Origin: Epinephelus fuscoguttatus
Taxonomy: Eukaryota > Chordata > Actinopteri > Perciformes > Serranidae
DNA length: 64,000 nucleotides
NCBI RefSeq assembly: GCF_011397635.1
Contig: NC_064756.1
Span: 18,132,907 to 18,196,906 of the forward strand
Reading direction: 5' to 3'
This document shows, in pieces, positions 24,601 through 35,545 of the stretch. The notes under the pieces are model-generated. The model was not told the DNA's origin. It worked only from the letters and a program-made list of their open reading frames with translations, and searched no databases. The position numbers were made by a program, and so were the translations under genes. The first letter of the stretch is position 1, and each line of letters begins with the position of its first letter.

Positions 24601-27567
24601 GACAGTCGAAATGCATCAAGGTTCTTCAAAATGTAAAAATGTTTAGCTTCAACTTTCTGATGGACACCTTCAAAGCTTTTGTGATGCCTGACACTCAAAT
24701 CATTCAGAAATCTAATCATGAACTTTACTCTATGTACTGAAGCTTGAAAAGATGAGCGTAATTAATTTAAAAAATCATTTTCAACGTCCTTATTTCAGCC
24801 CTAAAATGTTTGCCTGTACTGTAAATCTATAACAAACAGCTGAAAGAAACCAATGATGTTTATCAGCCCTCATCGCTGCACGTTGTAAAGGTTTTGCTGC
24901 CACCTTGTGGGGAACGTTGATAAAGTGTGCATGTATTTTGTTAGAACATTGAACGGAGTGGTTTCACTAACCAGCCTGAAAACACAGTAAGTCTGCTCTC
25001 CTCCTCACAGTTTTTTTTACTTGATTTTCTCACCACATACAGTGTAGCTGCAGCCTCTGAGATGAATAAATGATCCTAAATAAATTATAAACATCTGTAT
25101 GGTTACATGTCTGGTTTTCACAGCTCTCTGCAAGGCCCCCTTGTCACTCCATGTCTCTTTTAAAACCCTGCAGCTCACCAGACAATATGGTTTTGATTAG
25201 GAATTCACTAATCATGCCACCAAATACTGATTCCTGGAACACTCCAAGGTGATATTTTGGGGATTTATTCATGAATATAAACTATTTTTTAATAACATTC
25301 TATTATTTTTTAACTAGCTGTCATATGCGGTCAGTCATGTGTACATAACCTGTGATGATAACCTGTGAAACGCATGAAGTGAGTCATTAAAGATAACACT
25401 ATAACTCACCCTGTCCAGCCTCATACTGGTTGACAGTCAGCTGGTCTGGCATAATGTTGATGTGTTTGCTCTTCACACACTGCTCCAGAACAGGAAGACA
25501 CTCCTGAGGAATGCCTGGACACACACAATCACACTCATAAGCTCCTCTGATACTTTTTCCTACTGACATAGCAGTAACTGAAATATTATTGTGACAGAGA
25601 TAGGAATGGCGGCAATACTAATGAAAATATGACCCATAAAACCCTGATTGTGAGGAAAAACTATTTAGATTTTTAAGAAAGAAAGCTTACCTGCAGCTAA
25701 TGGTTTATCCTTATCCACATTGTTGTTGTCGTAGCGAAATTCAAAGCCATAATGTTTGACTCTTCTGTGCTTCAGAGCTTTTTGAGCTGTAAGGCATTAA
25801 AATGAAGTTAGTGGATTTTAAAGATCCACCACTGCCATTTTTTCCATTACTACTGCTCTAATCTGCCTACTCATTACACTGATGTTACAGCCAATGTTAA
25901 AAACGAAGACTTACAATCAAGTTCCTGGGTGATAACAAGGAGTTCAACATAACAACTTAATTAACAGAATTTTAAAAAACTAACACAAACAGATGAATAC
26001 ATTATTCAGTCTCTCACCAGTGACATCATCATTAGTAGATGACCAGTCAATAGCAGCGAGCAGCAGACTCTCTTCCTCCGGAGACACAAAATCCTCCACC
26101 AAGACTAATCCCTCTGGCAAAGGAACGGCTGTCTCCTCTTTACACGTAACTGCATACACACATTAACAGACCATACAGTACTGGCTACAGGAATATGTTT
26201 CTGATCAGACATGATTTCCAGAGCACAAAGCCCACAAACAAATCAAATGGTTGTTATTGTGGGTGTCAATGTTTAAGGCAGGTACCTGAGTCAACATAAC
26301 TAAGGTAGAGTGTAACATTGCTCTCTCTGCATTGAAGCTTTTCCCCGTTGAGGTGGATGTGAGCTTTCCGAGCACTCTCCTCAGATCTGAAAACAGAACA
26401 ATAACAATAACAACAGTGTGAGGTTTAAACCAAAATCTTCCAGGGAAGTTTTAAAGATTTAAAATAACTTCCCTGTGTGTGATATAATGCTGTCCACGCA
26501 GCACCTGTACCTGTATGTGACAAAAGCGTAGGGCTTCTGAGGGGGCATGATCAGTATGTCCACCTCTCCCATCTCTTTCAGCGCTGCAGACAGTTCCTCT
26601 CGACTAACGCCGTTCCCCAGGCCTCCATTAGCCACCACCAAACTCTGTGGAAGAGACAGAGGTAGACTGATTGATTTTGACATCCAAAACTGGGGGCATA
26701 GTGGCGAAGTGGTGAGCACTGTCACCTCACAGCAAGAGGGCTCCTGGATCGAACCCATTGTGGAGTTTGCATGTTCTCCCCCTGTCAGCGTGGGTTTTCT
26801 CCAGGTACTCCAGCTTCTTCCCACAGTCCAAAGACATGCAGGTTAATTGGTGACTCTAAGTTGCCCATAGGAGTGAATGTGAACATGAATGGTTTTCAGC
26901 CTGTATGTGTCAGCCCTGCGATACTCTGGCAACCTGTCCAGGGTGTACCCTGCTTCTCGCCCAGTGTCATCTCTATGTCACCCATTTCCTGCTGTCATGT
27001 GCCCTTGGATACCACAAACCATAGTAAATGTCCTGTGCAAATATGACTTCACTGTTAAAACTGATTCAGGCTTGTGTTTGGAGACACACTCTGACACAGT
27101 ACAATCATTTCAGGTTGGCAAAGCTTTCCCAGTTGCAAGATGGCAAATAAGAAGTCACTTCTAAAGCCTTAACTGCTATTATTCTTCTTCTATATCACTA
27201 AAATCAGTACATACAAGCTAATATTAAATACCTGATAATTGGCTAGCCAGCCAGTAGCATATGTTCTCCATTAAACTTACATTAAACTCACATGAGCTGT
27301 GGATAAACTTTGAATTATATTCATAACGTGTAATAGCTGTAAATCAGTACATTTGAAAAGAATTAGCTAGAAGCTACATGTTAGCTCTGTTCACTGACAG
27401 TTGCAACTTCCGGTTTATATTTCCGTTACCTTTGTAGGCTGCGATGCTGTCGTGATGCCTTCATGTTTCAGCAGAGTGTGACTGGCTTTAATCTGTTTAC
27501 GAAGAACTTTCTTGTCCTCTTTACTCCTCCTGACTGCCTTCACGTTGTTTTCCACGCTAGCGTCCAT
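13343..27567 (-). CDS. ALKBH8: tRNA wobble-uridine methyltransferase/hydroxylase ALKBH8, complete
   Basis: Twelve coding exons, right to left: 27567-27430, 26644-26511, 26386-26286, 26149-26018, 25786-25691, 25514-25410, 24558-24488, 21028-20922, 20570-20410, 18783-18509, 15632-15483, 14020-13343. They total 2148 nt, 715 aa plus stop, with GT-AG borders and matching phases. Domains: N-terminal helix, RRM (from [14 protein letters not shown], about residue 47), AlkB dioxygenase with iron ligands H240-x-D242 and H294 and the 2-oxoglutarate pair R333-x5-R339, a CCC cluster at 346-348, then a class I methyltransferase with [11 protein letters not shown] at 423-433 and the C-terminal VFHRYYHVF and [11 protein letters not shown] blocks. 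Family role: with TRMT112 the methyltransferase makes mcm5U at the tRNA wobble base and the AlkB domain hydroxylates it in tRNA-Gly(UCC), supporting selenoprotein decoding. The donor of exon 10 at 18509 was picked because it gives the family spacing to the next exon. All catalytic residues are present. Confidence 0.96.
14283..14465 (+). mobile_element. tRNA-derived SINE, ALKBH8 intron 11
   Basis: Starts with a tRNA-like head containing an A box (TGGCTTAGTAGG) and a perfect B box (GGTTCGAATCC) spaced as in a Pol III internal promoter. A CT-rich body follows, ending in an A-rich tail. Antisense to ALKBH8. Confidence 0.8.
14480..15195 (+). mobile_element. hAT-like element with zinc-finger ORF remnant, ALKBH8 intron 11
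   Basis: Ends are inverted copies: CAGCCCTGCCAGGATGTTGC at the left, and the right end reads CAGTCCCTCCAGGATTTTGT on the other strand. CAG-starting TIRs fit hAT. Inside, a plus-strand ORF at 14493-14870 (125 aa) includes [20 protein letters not shown] and then [12 protein letters not shown], which resembles the BED/CGGBP1-like zinc finger at the start of hAT-derived proteins. No catalytic domain is present. I see no clean 8-bp target duplication; the left flank is the A-rich tail of a SINE. Confidence 0.65.
16265..16306. repeat. (TG)n microsatellite, ALKBH8 intron 10
   Basis: About 21 TG units. Confidence 0.95.
17215..17227 (-). promoter_or_regulatory. Perfect DR1 nuclear-receptor motif in a repeat
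   Basis: Minus strand reads AGGTCA-A-AGGTCA, two consensus half-sites as a direct repeat with one-base spacing. This is the canonical RXR/PPAR/HNF4-type DR1. The match is exact; whether it is bound is unknown. Confidence 0.45.
17215..17540. repeat. Dispersed repeat rich in AGGTCA/TGACCT half-sites
   Basis: Contains TGACCTTTGACC at the left, several GTCACAGTGA and TTTGACC motifs, and TGTGCCAAATTTGAGGAAG followed by a CTCAAGGCGTTCTTGAGAT end. I recognise this as a common fish intergenic repeat but cannot assign it to a class. Lies in ALKBH8 intron 10. Confidence 0.55.
19187..19314. repeat. Compound (TA)n-(CA)n microsatellite, ALKBH8 intron 9
   Basis: About 50 bp of TA/TTTATA repeats joined to about 75 bp of CA repeats with CCCACA interruptions. 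The TA part can extrude a cruciform and the CA part can form Z-DNA. Confidence 0.95.
19805..20100 (+). mobile_element. MITE-like repeat, copy 1 (ALKBH8 intron 9)
   Basis: Begins GGGGTGGGAATCACCAGAGG, continues through GATACGATATTATCATGATAC, and contains a GTTGCCTTTTTCCAACTG...ATGTCCCCAAAG stretch. The same sequence is present in reverse complement at 22185-22575. Confidence 0.65.
20128..20330 (+). repeat. Common fish dispersed repeat, ALKBH8 intron 9
   Basis: ATTTTATTTTTATAGCCCAATATCAC followed by AAACTCCCGCAAAAAACC and GAGCAACTGAGGAGGGATCC. I recognise the series as a frequent teleost interspersed repeat; class unresolved. It ends about 80 bp from ALKBH8 exon 9. Confidence 0.55.
21105..21132. 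repeat. (CA)n microsatellite, ALKBH8 intron 7
   Basis: CT repeats then about 14 CA units, roughly 80 bp upstream of ALKBH8 exon 8 in the sense direction. Confidence 0.9.
21487..21697. repeat. Facing (GT)n and (AC)n microsatellites, ALKBH8 intron 7
   Basis: A GT tract at 21487-21519 and an AC tract at 21643-21697 are inverted relative to each other, with about 120 bp between. A further CA/CACG-rich stretch lies at 21820-21908. The transcript could fold GU/AC arms on each other. Confidence 0.85.
22185..22575 (-). mobile_element. MITE-like repeat, copy 2 (ALKBH8 intron 7)
   Basis: Reverse-complement copy of the 19805-20100 repeat. It shares CAGACTGAAAACTTTATC, GGGACATAATT and CAGTTGGAAAAAAAGG in reversed order and ends GAGGCCTCTGGTGATCCACC. 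Confidence 0.65.
22656..23240 (-). mobile_element. LINE reverse-transcriptase 3' end, ALKBH8 intron 7
   Basis: A minus-strand open frame of 185 codons (23233-22676) gives the region after the RT palm: [64 protein letters not shown] and [15 protein letters not shown]. The sequence then ends in an AAATGGATGG-type 3' tail. This is the C-terminal part of a non-LTR retrotransposon ORF2, 5'-truncated; family not resolved. Same family as the copy at 11512-11825. It is in sense with ALKBH8. Confidence 0.85.
26683..26970 (+). mobile_element. tRNA-derived SINE, ALKBH8 intron 1
   Basis: Head GGGGGCATAGTGGCGAAGTGG, with TGGTGAGCACTGTCACCTCA and a B-box-like GGATCGAACCC. A conserved body follows: GGAGTTTGCATGTTCTCCCC, GTCCAAAGACATGCAGG and CCTGTCCAGGGTGTACCC. 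This is a widespread fish retroposon; antisense to ALKBH8. Confidence 0.75.
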
Positions 27568-28009
27568 GGTCCGTCATTTTATTATGTCCGGGCGCAACAA
27601 GCATTGAACATTGAAAGTTCCCGACAGTTCTCCAAGGGGAGCAGCACCAGCTCAGTTCCTCCTTATGGCTTACTGTATGTAGCATTCTGATATAAGGCAT
27701 CATGTAGGATTAATATGTGATTATAGCTTGTTTTTAATTATTTTGATCACACATACACCAGGCTTCATGCATCACGTGATTGAAAGGACAGAGGAAGTCA
27801 TCAGGATTTTATAATAAAATGTAAACATAGCTAAATAAATGTACACTATTAACATAAAACATGACTTTGCCAACATAAACAAAAAAAATTTGGTTGCACT
27901 GATGGTTCAAGGCTGTTAAAAGGCCACTGTCTTCAAAAGAAATGGCTTAACACAATTAAAAGGATTCATGAAAATCTGATGTTGCCATTCATGGTCCAGG
28001 TTCATGCAG

Positions 28010-28940
28010 TTAAAGGTCTAGTGTCTAGTGTGTCTAGTGTCTAGTGTGACCATGTGTAAACGTGAAAACATGAATGGCCCTATTTAGAGCCGGTGTTAAA
28101 TTTGTCCGTTCTTGGCTACTGTAGAGCAGCATGGTGGATTCCATGAAAGAGGACCCGCTCCATATGTAAAACGACGGTTCAGACCAAAGATTTGCAAATC
28201 CGTTTTAGAATGATGCAGAGAAAAGTTGCAGCAGTGTTTACTGGCCGGTCTGAGCTCGACTCAAGCCGGCTGATGGTGTCACCTGCAACTCAGCTGGTCA
28301 AATTGCCAGCTGGTTTTAGAACATAAAGCACGTCACCTGTTTCAACAGCCAATCTGCTTGCAGTGAAGTCCACTGGTAAAGTCAAATAACCACAGATGAC
28401 ATATTTGCCTGCTGCATCAGGTGCTCCGTCCCTCCGAGCCCGCTGTCTCCGTCCTCGTGTGTTGGAGTTGGACGATGGTTCGTTGCTGCTGCTCGGTGTT
28501 TGTGCCTATGCCCCTCACACACACATTCTTATTGACTGATTAATTGGTGCTGGTTATTTATATTGTTGTGGCATATTTATGATAAATACAGTCCATCTGG
28601 TGCTTGTTTTAAGAAGCTACAAATTATATTCAGCCTCAAAATAAGCCTGCAAAGCTGTAAATCAGAACGTAAGTACAAAGAGTTGTTGTATAGAGATGAT
28701 ACACCATCTCATCTAGTTGCATTGGTGTGAACTGGCAGGTTTTTAGAACGTTGCAGAATGGTGCGTTGCGAGTAGCTGCATGTTTCAACTCATCTTGCCA
28801 CGAATCTTTGGTCTGAACTGGGCTTAAAGGTAATGAAAACAACAACTGTTATTTTCAGGTGTTTATTAACTAATGAAAACTTGTAGCTTATACCATTTTT
28901 GCCAGTAGATGTCCCTAAATCCTACACACATGACCTTTGA
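28010..28940. mobile_element. TTAA-type MITE, disrupted by an inner MITE
   Basis: Left end TTAAAGGTCTAGTGT and right end AATCCTACACACATGACCTTT are inverted copies, matching the element at 613-1217. The left end has a local CTAGTGT expansion (28019-28049). The interior is interrupted by a second element at about 28174-28823; host-element sequence resumes with AAAGGTAATGAAAAC. Confidence 0.6.
28174..28823. mobile_element. Inner MITE with GTTCAGACCAAAGATT ends
   Basis: Left GGTTCAGACCAAAGATTTG and right AATCTTTGGTCTGAACTGGG are inverted copies. No coding potential. It sits inside the older TTAA-type element. Confidence 0.65.
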
Positions 28941-31900
28941 TGTTAATACGAGGTAGAGGTGGTTCGTGGCGCCCTTTGAGAATTCTTTCAGAGAAGATAT
29001 TTTGACTGGTCAAAGCAGAGAATTAACAATGTTGTTAACAATGTCTGTTTTCCATCAGTTAGCGCAATGTGATGCAGCAGTTAACTGAACCTGTGTTTGG
29101 CAGCATAAAATATTTAATGACAAAACAGGCATCTTAACTTCAGCTTTACTTTGCAATTTCCAGTGGTCGTATCTGCCCTTCTGTTAAGTGTTTGTAGATC
29201 ATCCATATAAGGAAAGAAAATCTGTCTGTGCTCAGAGTGTGTCTCTAGAGACATTTTAATATTGTTTGGTGTTTGTGCTTGCCGTGGTTAATACTGCTAT
29301 TTATTTCCAAGTGTATAATATCCCAGCAGGGACACGTTGTTAATGTTGTGGTATATGCCCATTGTATTGAGCTAATGGTAGGATTACGTTTGCTCTTATT
29401 GTGTAAGTGGGCATTCTATCTTTTCTCCTCGCTGTTATCCATCTCTCACTTGGTATCCAAGCCGTCCTGACATCCACTGTTTTGCCCTGCGGCTCCATCA
29501 TATAGGACCTAAATCCCCGATGGCAAATCCATGCTGCATGCCTTCTTAATCTCCCAACAAAAGACAGACAAAAATGCTCCAGGGATCATTCTATAGGCCC
29601 TGCTAACTTGATACTAGGGGATAAAAATGTAAGAATATAGGATGACTATCCTGGGGAGAGTGTTTGACATTCCTTTTTCATCCATTTCACTCATCCATCA
29701 TCAAACTGCACTCAAATACGGGCAACTGAGGATAAAGCTGTATTATCAGATTGAAAGAGTATTATCACAGTGGGTTAGCTGACTTACTCCTTCCTTCCCA
29801 ATAAAACACAATACTCTGCACATCAGGGCAGATGCTGATCAGATACAAGCAGTCATTCACATTCAGGCATGTTGCTAAATTGTGATTGATATACTCTTGT
29901 CTTTTCTTCTGCCCTGGTTGCTGCTCTCTGTCTGCTTCCTCTCTCAAAGGAGCCAATTAGCTCAGATCCTGTGTATGAATTCCTCTACAGCCAGATTAAT
30001 GACTCCACAGCCCCTTTGGGTGTGAGTGTTATGTTCCAGCATGCATGAACTGGATGTGGTCTTTGTATGTGTGAGTGTGAGCATGAAACACTCGTGCGTC
30101 AGCGTGTGTGCAATTATACCCGAGTGTGTTGTGTAATGAAGCCCTCACCTGTCCACAGCCATCTCAGTAATTGCAGTGCCAGGCTGAGCTGCTGGCCAGT
30201 GGGAACCCTTGGTCGTCTTAACAGCACGCTCAGTTTGGTCTACAAAACAACAGCTGGTCTGACAGGAGACCATGGCTGCCCTCTCAGACATCATAACAAC
30301 ACTCTGCTCTGCATCTTGTTTTTCAAAACAGTCTAATAAATAAAAAATAAAAATAGTCTTCACTCATTTATGAGCGTTAAATGATACCCAGAGACATCAG
30401 CCAGGTGCTTTGTTGGTGAAGTAATTGGGCAAAGGTACCAGCAAGGGAAAAGCTTTAATTTAAAAGGAGAGAGTCAATCCTGCTTCCATTTTATTTTATT
30501 TTATTTTCTGTCTTTGTGTGATGGACAGTTCTGTTGTAATCTGTTACCCCGAGTCAATCTGACTTTCTACATTTCTTTTAAGTAGCTGAAAAACGATCAT
30601 ACCACTTGCTCCATTTAGTAGCTGGAGCTTTCAAACATGTCACACAATATTCCCCAGCACATGGAGAAGTTACCTGTATTTGAAAGTTTAAACTGTTTGA
30701 GAAAACATTCACACCCCAGCGACTACTTAGTGGCTGACAAATGATTCATCTGCTAATGAAGATCATGTGGCATGATCAAAAGCTGGAGCTTGTTGTGAGA
30801 TTTGTTTTTCAACTGCTGTTTCCAGACAAACTCTGAAGCCCATCTTACCAGTCTAATTTTAACAATACATTTGGTATAGCCATTCACGAACTTGTAAACA
30901 ATGGGAGTCAACGTTCTGCCAAGTGGAAATATCACTTTCAGGTTCTGAACAGGAGATTAGGAGTATATTTCCCTTGCCAGTGCTCAAGGGCAGCTTCACC
31001 TCGCACATCAGCCAAGCTCTGAAAAAAACAGTGTAATGATGAGAACTAGAGTGGAACCACTTGTGCACCCTGAGGCATGCCATCACCCTTTGATATGCAA
31101 GGCCGGTAGCCAGAGGCCAAACTCCTGTTGCTGGCATCTTTGTATTTTAATTAGCTGGAGCCTGCATGACAGAAATGGATGAATAAAGAAACCAGGTCCT
31201 GCTTTTTAAAATAGGGATTTTGATCTCTGGGGACTCCATACAAGCACATGTCTGTCTGTTCTTGGATGGAGGATGAGAGTCATAAAAAACCAAGGTGATA
31301 AAACAGGTAGAAGCGCATAAGTATATCAGCCAAAACTGTATTCATAGTTCCTTCATGAAATCTTTCCAGCGACTGAAATATGTTTGCCACATGATCATTT
31401 CTAGGGCTAATTAATTAATTCCAAGGGAAACATAACTGATGTGCAACCATGGAATTTTAAACATTTTCATTGTTTAAGAAAATGTATACAGCCAAAGGGT
31501 TATCTCACATTACAGGTGGCAGTGAAGCAGTAAAGCAGTGAAGAATGTGAAAGATCAGTCTATTCAATGACTAATTGGAAGCTAAAGGGGATATTACAGA
31601 CAGAAGCTACTAGGTGAGGTCTTTGGCAGCAGATCTGATGTTCAAACACAATTGTAACTGGTCAAAAATATTAACAGGGCTGAGCCTTGCATTGGATGTG
31701 TGTATCAGCTCTGTCAGGATGACAGTCAGCTGAGATGAATTCCTGTCTCTCCTCCAATCAAAACTGCTGCTGTAGTGGAAAAGATTCAGACACTTTAAAT
31801 GAGCAAAGCTGTGGGATAAATAATTGTTCAGTGCCAGCTATTTGTAAAGTAATGTGCAGGCTAAATCACGAGGCATATTTTCTTTATTTAATAAGGGCAC

Positions 31901-31969
31901 CAGGGAGATGCTTTCCCTATTAGCAAATTTATGCATGGAATCTTGTTTTTGGACATTTTTTAAATAGTT

Positions 31970-32215
31970 AATTGGTTGTCAGAGAACCTTCGGGTGACAT
32001 TCGCTGAGGGTTATTCAATGGTTTTTAGAGAACTTCTCAGGAATGTTCTCTGAAGGTCATTTAAATGTTTTAATTTTTAGATCTACGGTTTTTTAAGAAG
32101 AAAAAAGAGTTAGAGAACCTTTAGTGAACATTCTCTGAAGGTTCTCTGAAGGGTTTTAAAAACCTTAAAATAACCTTCAATATTCCCTGAAGGTTATTTA
32201 AATATTCTAATTCAC
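31970..32215. repeat. Imperfect palindromic repeat block
   Basis: Several degenerate copies of AGAACCTT, TTCTCTGAAGGTT and AACCTTCA in both orientations, so the single strand can fold on itself. No class assigned. Confidence 0.5.
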
Positions 32216-32709
32216 AGATAATTAGAATTAAAGTAACAGTGTGGATGCATTATTTGGCAAAACGCATTCCCCCACAGTCCCCTCCTTTCGCAGGCAAGGT
32301 GAGTGTCAGCCATAATATTCACACTCATGAACCATAGTTGCCTAAAATATGGACTGTAGAAACCATCTGACTCCAAGGTGTCATGAGATAAAATCAAGGG
32401 TTAAGGTTAAATTACAGTGGATGCAAATCTTGGCAGCTATAAAATCAGCTCTGTTGAATTATGTTAAATATTTACAAGTTAATAATGGAGCTTAAGGGCA
32501 GCTGTTTCCCATCTTACTTTACATATTCAAGCTAATTGTCTTGTGGCATAAACTGATTACTGAGATATTATTGATATTATTAGTGATTTGAGTTTTATCC
32601 TGTTTCTTTTTTTGCCATAACACCTACAGCTGGCAAGCATAAAACTGTCACCAGACTTCACCAGATAATAAACAGTCGTTTTACTGCATGCACATATATG
32701 CACGTACAC

Positions 32710-32710
<1 letters not shown>

Positions 32711-32756
<46 letters not shown>

Positions 32757-32854
32757 GTCCCAGAATGTGTGGAATGGTGTGTCTGAGGCCTTGTTGACAC
32801 CCCTCTGTCTCTCCACTGATTTAGAGGGTAACCCTGCCAGTGCTTTTCTATCTT

Positions 32855-32891
<37 letters not shown>
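32711..32891. repeat. Two (CA)n arrays
   Basis: CA tracts at 32711-32754 and 32856-32891, about 100 bp apart in the same orientation. Confidence 0.95.
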
Positions 32892-32892
<1 letters not shown>

Positions 32893-33785
32893 CTGTCAGA
32901 GTGGGCTGTGGTCCATCCTGCACAGAGATGCCTGCACACCTCGCCTTGCTTTATTCAATCACCCCAGCTCTGGATCTCCGTGACAATGGGAATCCCTGGG
33001 TCAAATAGCTATTGGTCCGACGCTGGCAGGGCAGCAGGGTGATAAAATAGCAGCCGTTTTGATCTGTTAAATCCTCTGGGAATGACCTTGGAATCCCGTG
33101 ATGGAAAGGTTCAAGGCTGCCAAGCTCATACACTTTGTCCCGCTGTGACCCTTTGTGTACGGGAGAAGGTGTGTGTGTGTCAAGGGAGTTTAACATTAGT
33201 TCAGAGATAACACTGTTTTAAGCAGCTGTCAAGTGTGAGATGACCTGAGAGGTTGGCTCTGGTGAACTGTCAAAATCCCTTTCTTAGCACCAGCATAACA
33301 AAGAGGAGGAAGAATGTACGGGTACAATGGGTGCACACAAAAACGAGAGACAAAAAAACCCAAACCTTAATAATCAAAAAAAAAATAGTATTTAAGGTAA
33401 ACTTTTGTCAAATACACTTGTTTGCTTTCTCATAGAGAGTTATAAAAGAGAACTGATACCTGTGTCATATACAGCCAGAAGCTGGTTAACTTAGCTTAGC
33501 ATACAGTAAAGCAGAGGGAAAGCGCTCACCTGGCTCCGTCCAAGGGTAACATCATCTGCCTTCCAGTAGCAACAAACTCACAAGTTAACACAACATCATA
33601 TTTTAGTTGTTTAATCTGTACTGTCACAAGACAGGTAGCTCTGGTAGAATGTGGTCTCAGTGGATTTAACTACCATAACTACTGCATGTCATAATTTTGC
33701 TAAGTAAGAGGCTGCTGGATCAACAGCCCACATCCCATTTCTGGACTAACATTGCAATTAACCAATTACAGCCCTAAGCTATTAG

Positions 33786-33870
33786 CTTGCTATGTGGGTT
33801 AGCGATACTAAGTAAGGTTGCCAATAGACTAGAATATTAGTAAGTTAGCTTGCTAACTAGGTAGACTACA
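33786..33870 (-). repeat. Inverted unit of the 66-bp minisatellite
   Basis: Positions 33811-33861 are close to the reverse complement of the minisatellite monomer found at 34101-34946 (shared GCCAATAGACTAGAATATTA and GTTAGCTTGCTAACTAGG). The unit lies 230 bp left of the array. Confidence 0.75.
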
Positions 33871-34100
33871 CGAACTAAATTATTGGTCACTAACATTAAG
33901 AGTAGAGATAATGTAATTTTGCAGTTGCAAAGACCTGGACACATTGTCTATTTAAAACTCTTTTTATTTGTGAGCGTGGTCCTGGATCAACACAAGCACT
34001 GCAATCTTGCAGAAAAAAAAAAGTTTTTAATAGGCTGTAAAAAAGGAGGGAAATTGTGTTAATCGCAGGTATCTGCAACTGAAAAATGCTTTGTTAGTGA

Positions 34101-34946
34101 ACAATATTCTAGCCTATTGGCAAGCTTACTCGTTAGCATAGCCCTCCTACTTAGCAAGTTTACTCACTAATATTCTAGCTTATTGACAAGCTTACTCGTT
34201 CGCACAGCCTTCCTAGTTAGCAAGCTAACTCCCTATAAACCAACCTATTGGCAAGCTTACTCGTTAGCATAGCCTTCCTAGTTATCAAGCTAACTTGCTA
34301 ATATTCTAGTCTATTGGCAAGCTTATTCCTTAGTAAAGCCTTCATAGTTTGTAAGCTAACTTGCTAATATTCTAGCTTATTAGCAAGATTACTCGTTAGC
34401 ATAGCCTTCTTGGTTAGCAAGCTAACTAACTAATATTCTAGTCTATTGGCAAGCTTACTTGTCAGTAGTGTTCTAAGTTGGTAAGCTAACTCATTAATAT
34501 TCTAGCCTATTCACAAACTTCTTTTTGGCACAGCCCTCTTAGTTAGCAAGCTAACTGACTAATATTCTAGCCTACTGGTGCGCTTCCTTTTAGCATAGCC
34601 TCCCTAGTTAGCAAGCTAACTCACTAATATTCCAGCCGATTGGCAAGCTTACCTGTTAGCATAGCCTTCTTAATTATCAAGCTATCATGCTAATATTCTA
34701 GCCTACTGGTATGCTTACTCATTAGCATAGCCTTCCTAGTTAGCAAGGTAACTCACTAATTTTCTAGCCAATTGACAAGCTTCTTTTTAGTATTGCCTCC
34801 CTAGTTAGCAACCTAACTTGAAAAGCTAACTTGCTAATATTCTAGCTTATTAGCAAGGTTACTCGTTAGCATAGCCTTCATAGTAAGGTAACTTGATAAT
34901 ATTATAGCCTATTGCCAAGCTTGCTTGTTAGTTTAGCCAACCCACT
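34101..34946 (+). repeat. 66-bp minisatellite, about 13 copies
   Basis: Tandem degenerate monomers with landmarks CTAGCCTATTGGCAAGCTTA, CTCGTTAGCATAGCCTTCCT and AGTTAGCAAGCTAACTCACT, then AATATT. Spacing between successive AATATTCTAG landmarks is about 66 bp. Each monomer holds a near-palindrome (GTTAGC AA GCTAAC). Stops in all frames; not coding. Confidence 0.9.
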
Positions 34947-35189
34947 TAGAAACTCATTAACCCTGCAGTAGCTTCTAAAGTTTTTGTTTAATGTTACGGA
35001 GGACTTTTTTTAATCAATTTTTCTAACGTCATTTTAGAAAACTAGCTTAGCTCTGAAGAAGCACAAAGGAATTTTTAAAGAAGCACAGGAGCAGACTGAT
35101 GATGTCAGAAGGCTCTGATTGCAATGTTTGTCCAGAAATGCAATGTTGGATGTTGATCCAGGAACATGTCCTACATGGCAAAATGGGTC

Positions 35190-35545
35190 CATGTCATTGG
35201 TCCGACAGCCCATTGGTCCGACATCACATTAGTCCGACGGTCCGCGGTACTGAACAGCTCCCGGTGGGCGTATTTCTACCTTGATGGTGCGCCACGACCG
35301 GCTCTGGGTCAGCTAGGAAAGGCTTGAGGCAGAGCAGGCTCACGGCTTTTGTGTTTGTAACTTTCTTTTTCATTTTAACCCACACCATGATCTTTTCCTG
35401 ACCCTAACCAAGTGGTTTTTGTGCCTAAACCTAACCAGACCTTAACCACAGGGAATCATGATGATTTCGGAACAATGGGACTTCGGAACAATGGGTTTAA
35501 TATGGTCGGAACAATGGGATGTCGGTCCAATGGGCATTTCCAGGC
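35190..35545. mobile_element. Foldback/MITE-like element with repeated subterminal motif
   Basis: The left end has three tandem CATTGGTCCGACA-type units (35194, 35211, 35227). The right end has four units of the reverse complement (GGAACAATGGGA and related, 35468-35540). The middle includes a CCTAACCAAGTGGTTTTTGT-type stretch. No coding potential. Confidence 0.65.

Noticed and set aside
34101-34946. CRISPR-like array
   Set aside because: The repeats are directly adjacent 66-bp degenerate monomers without unique spacers, in a vertebrate genome.
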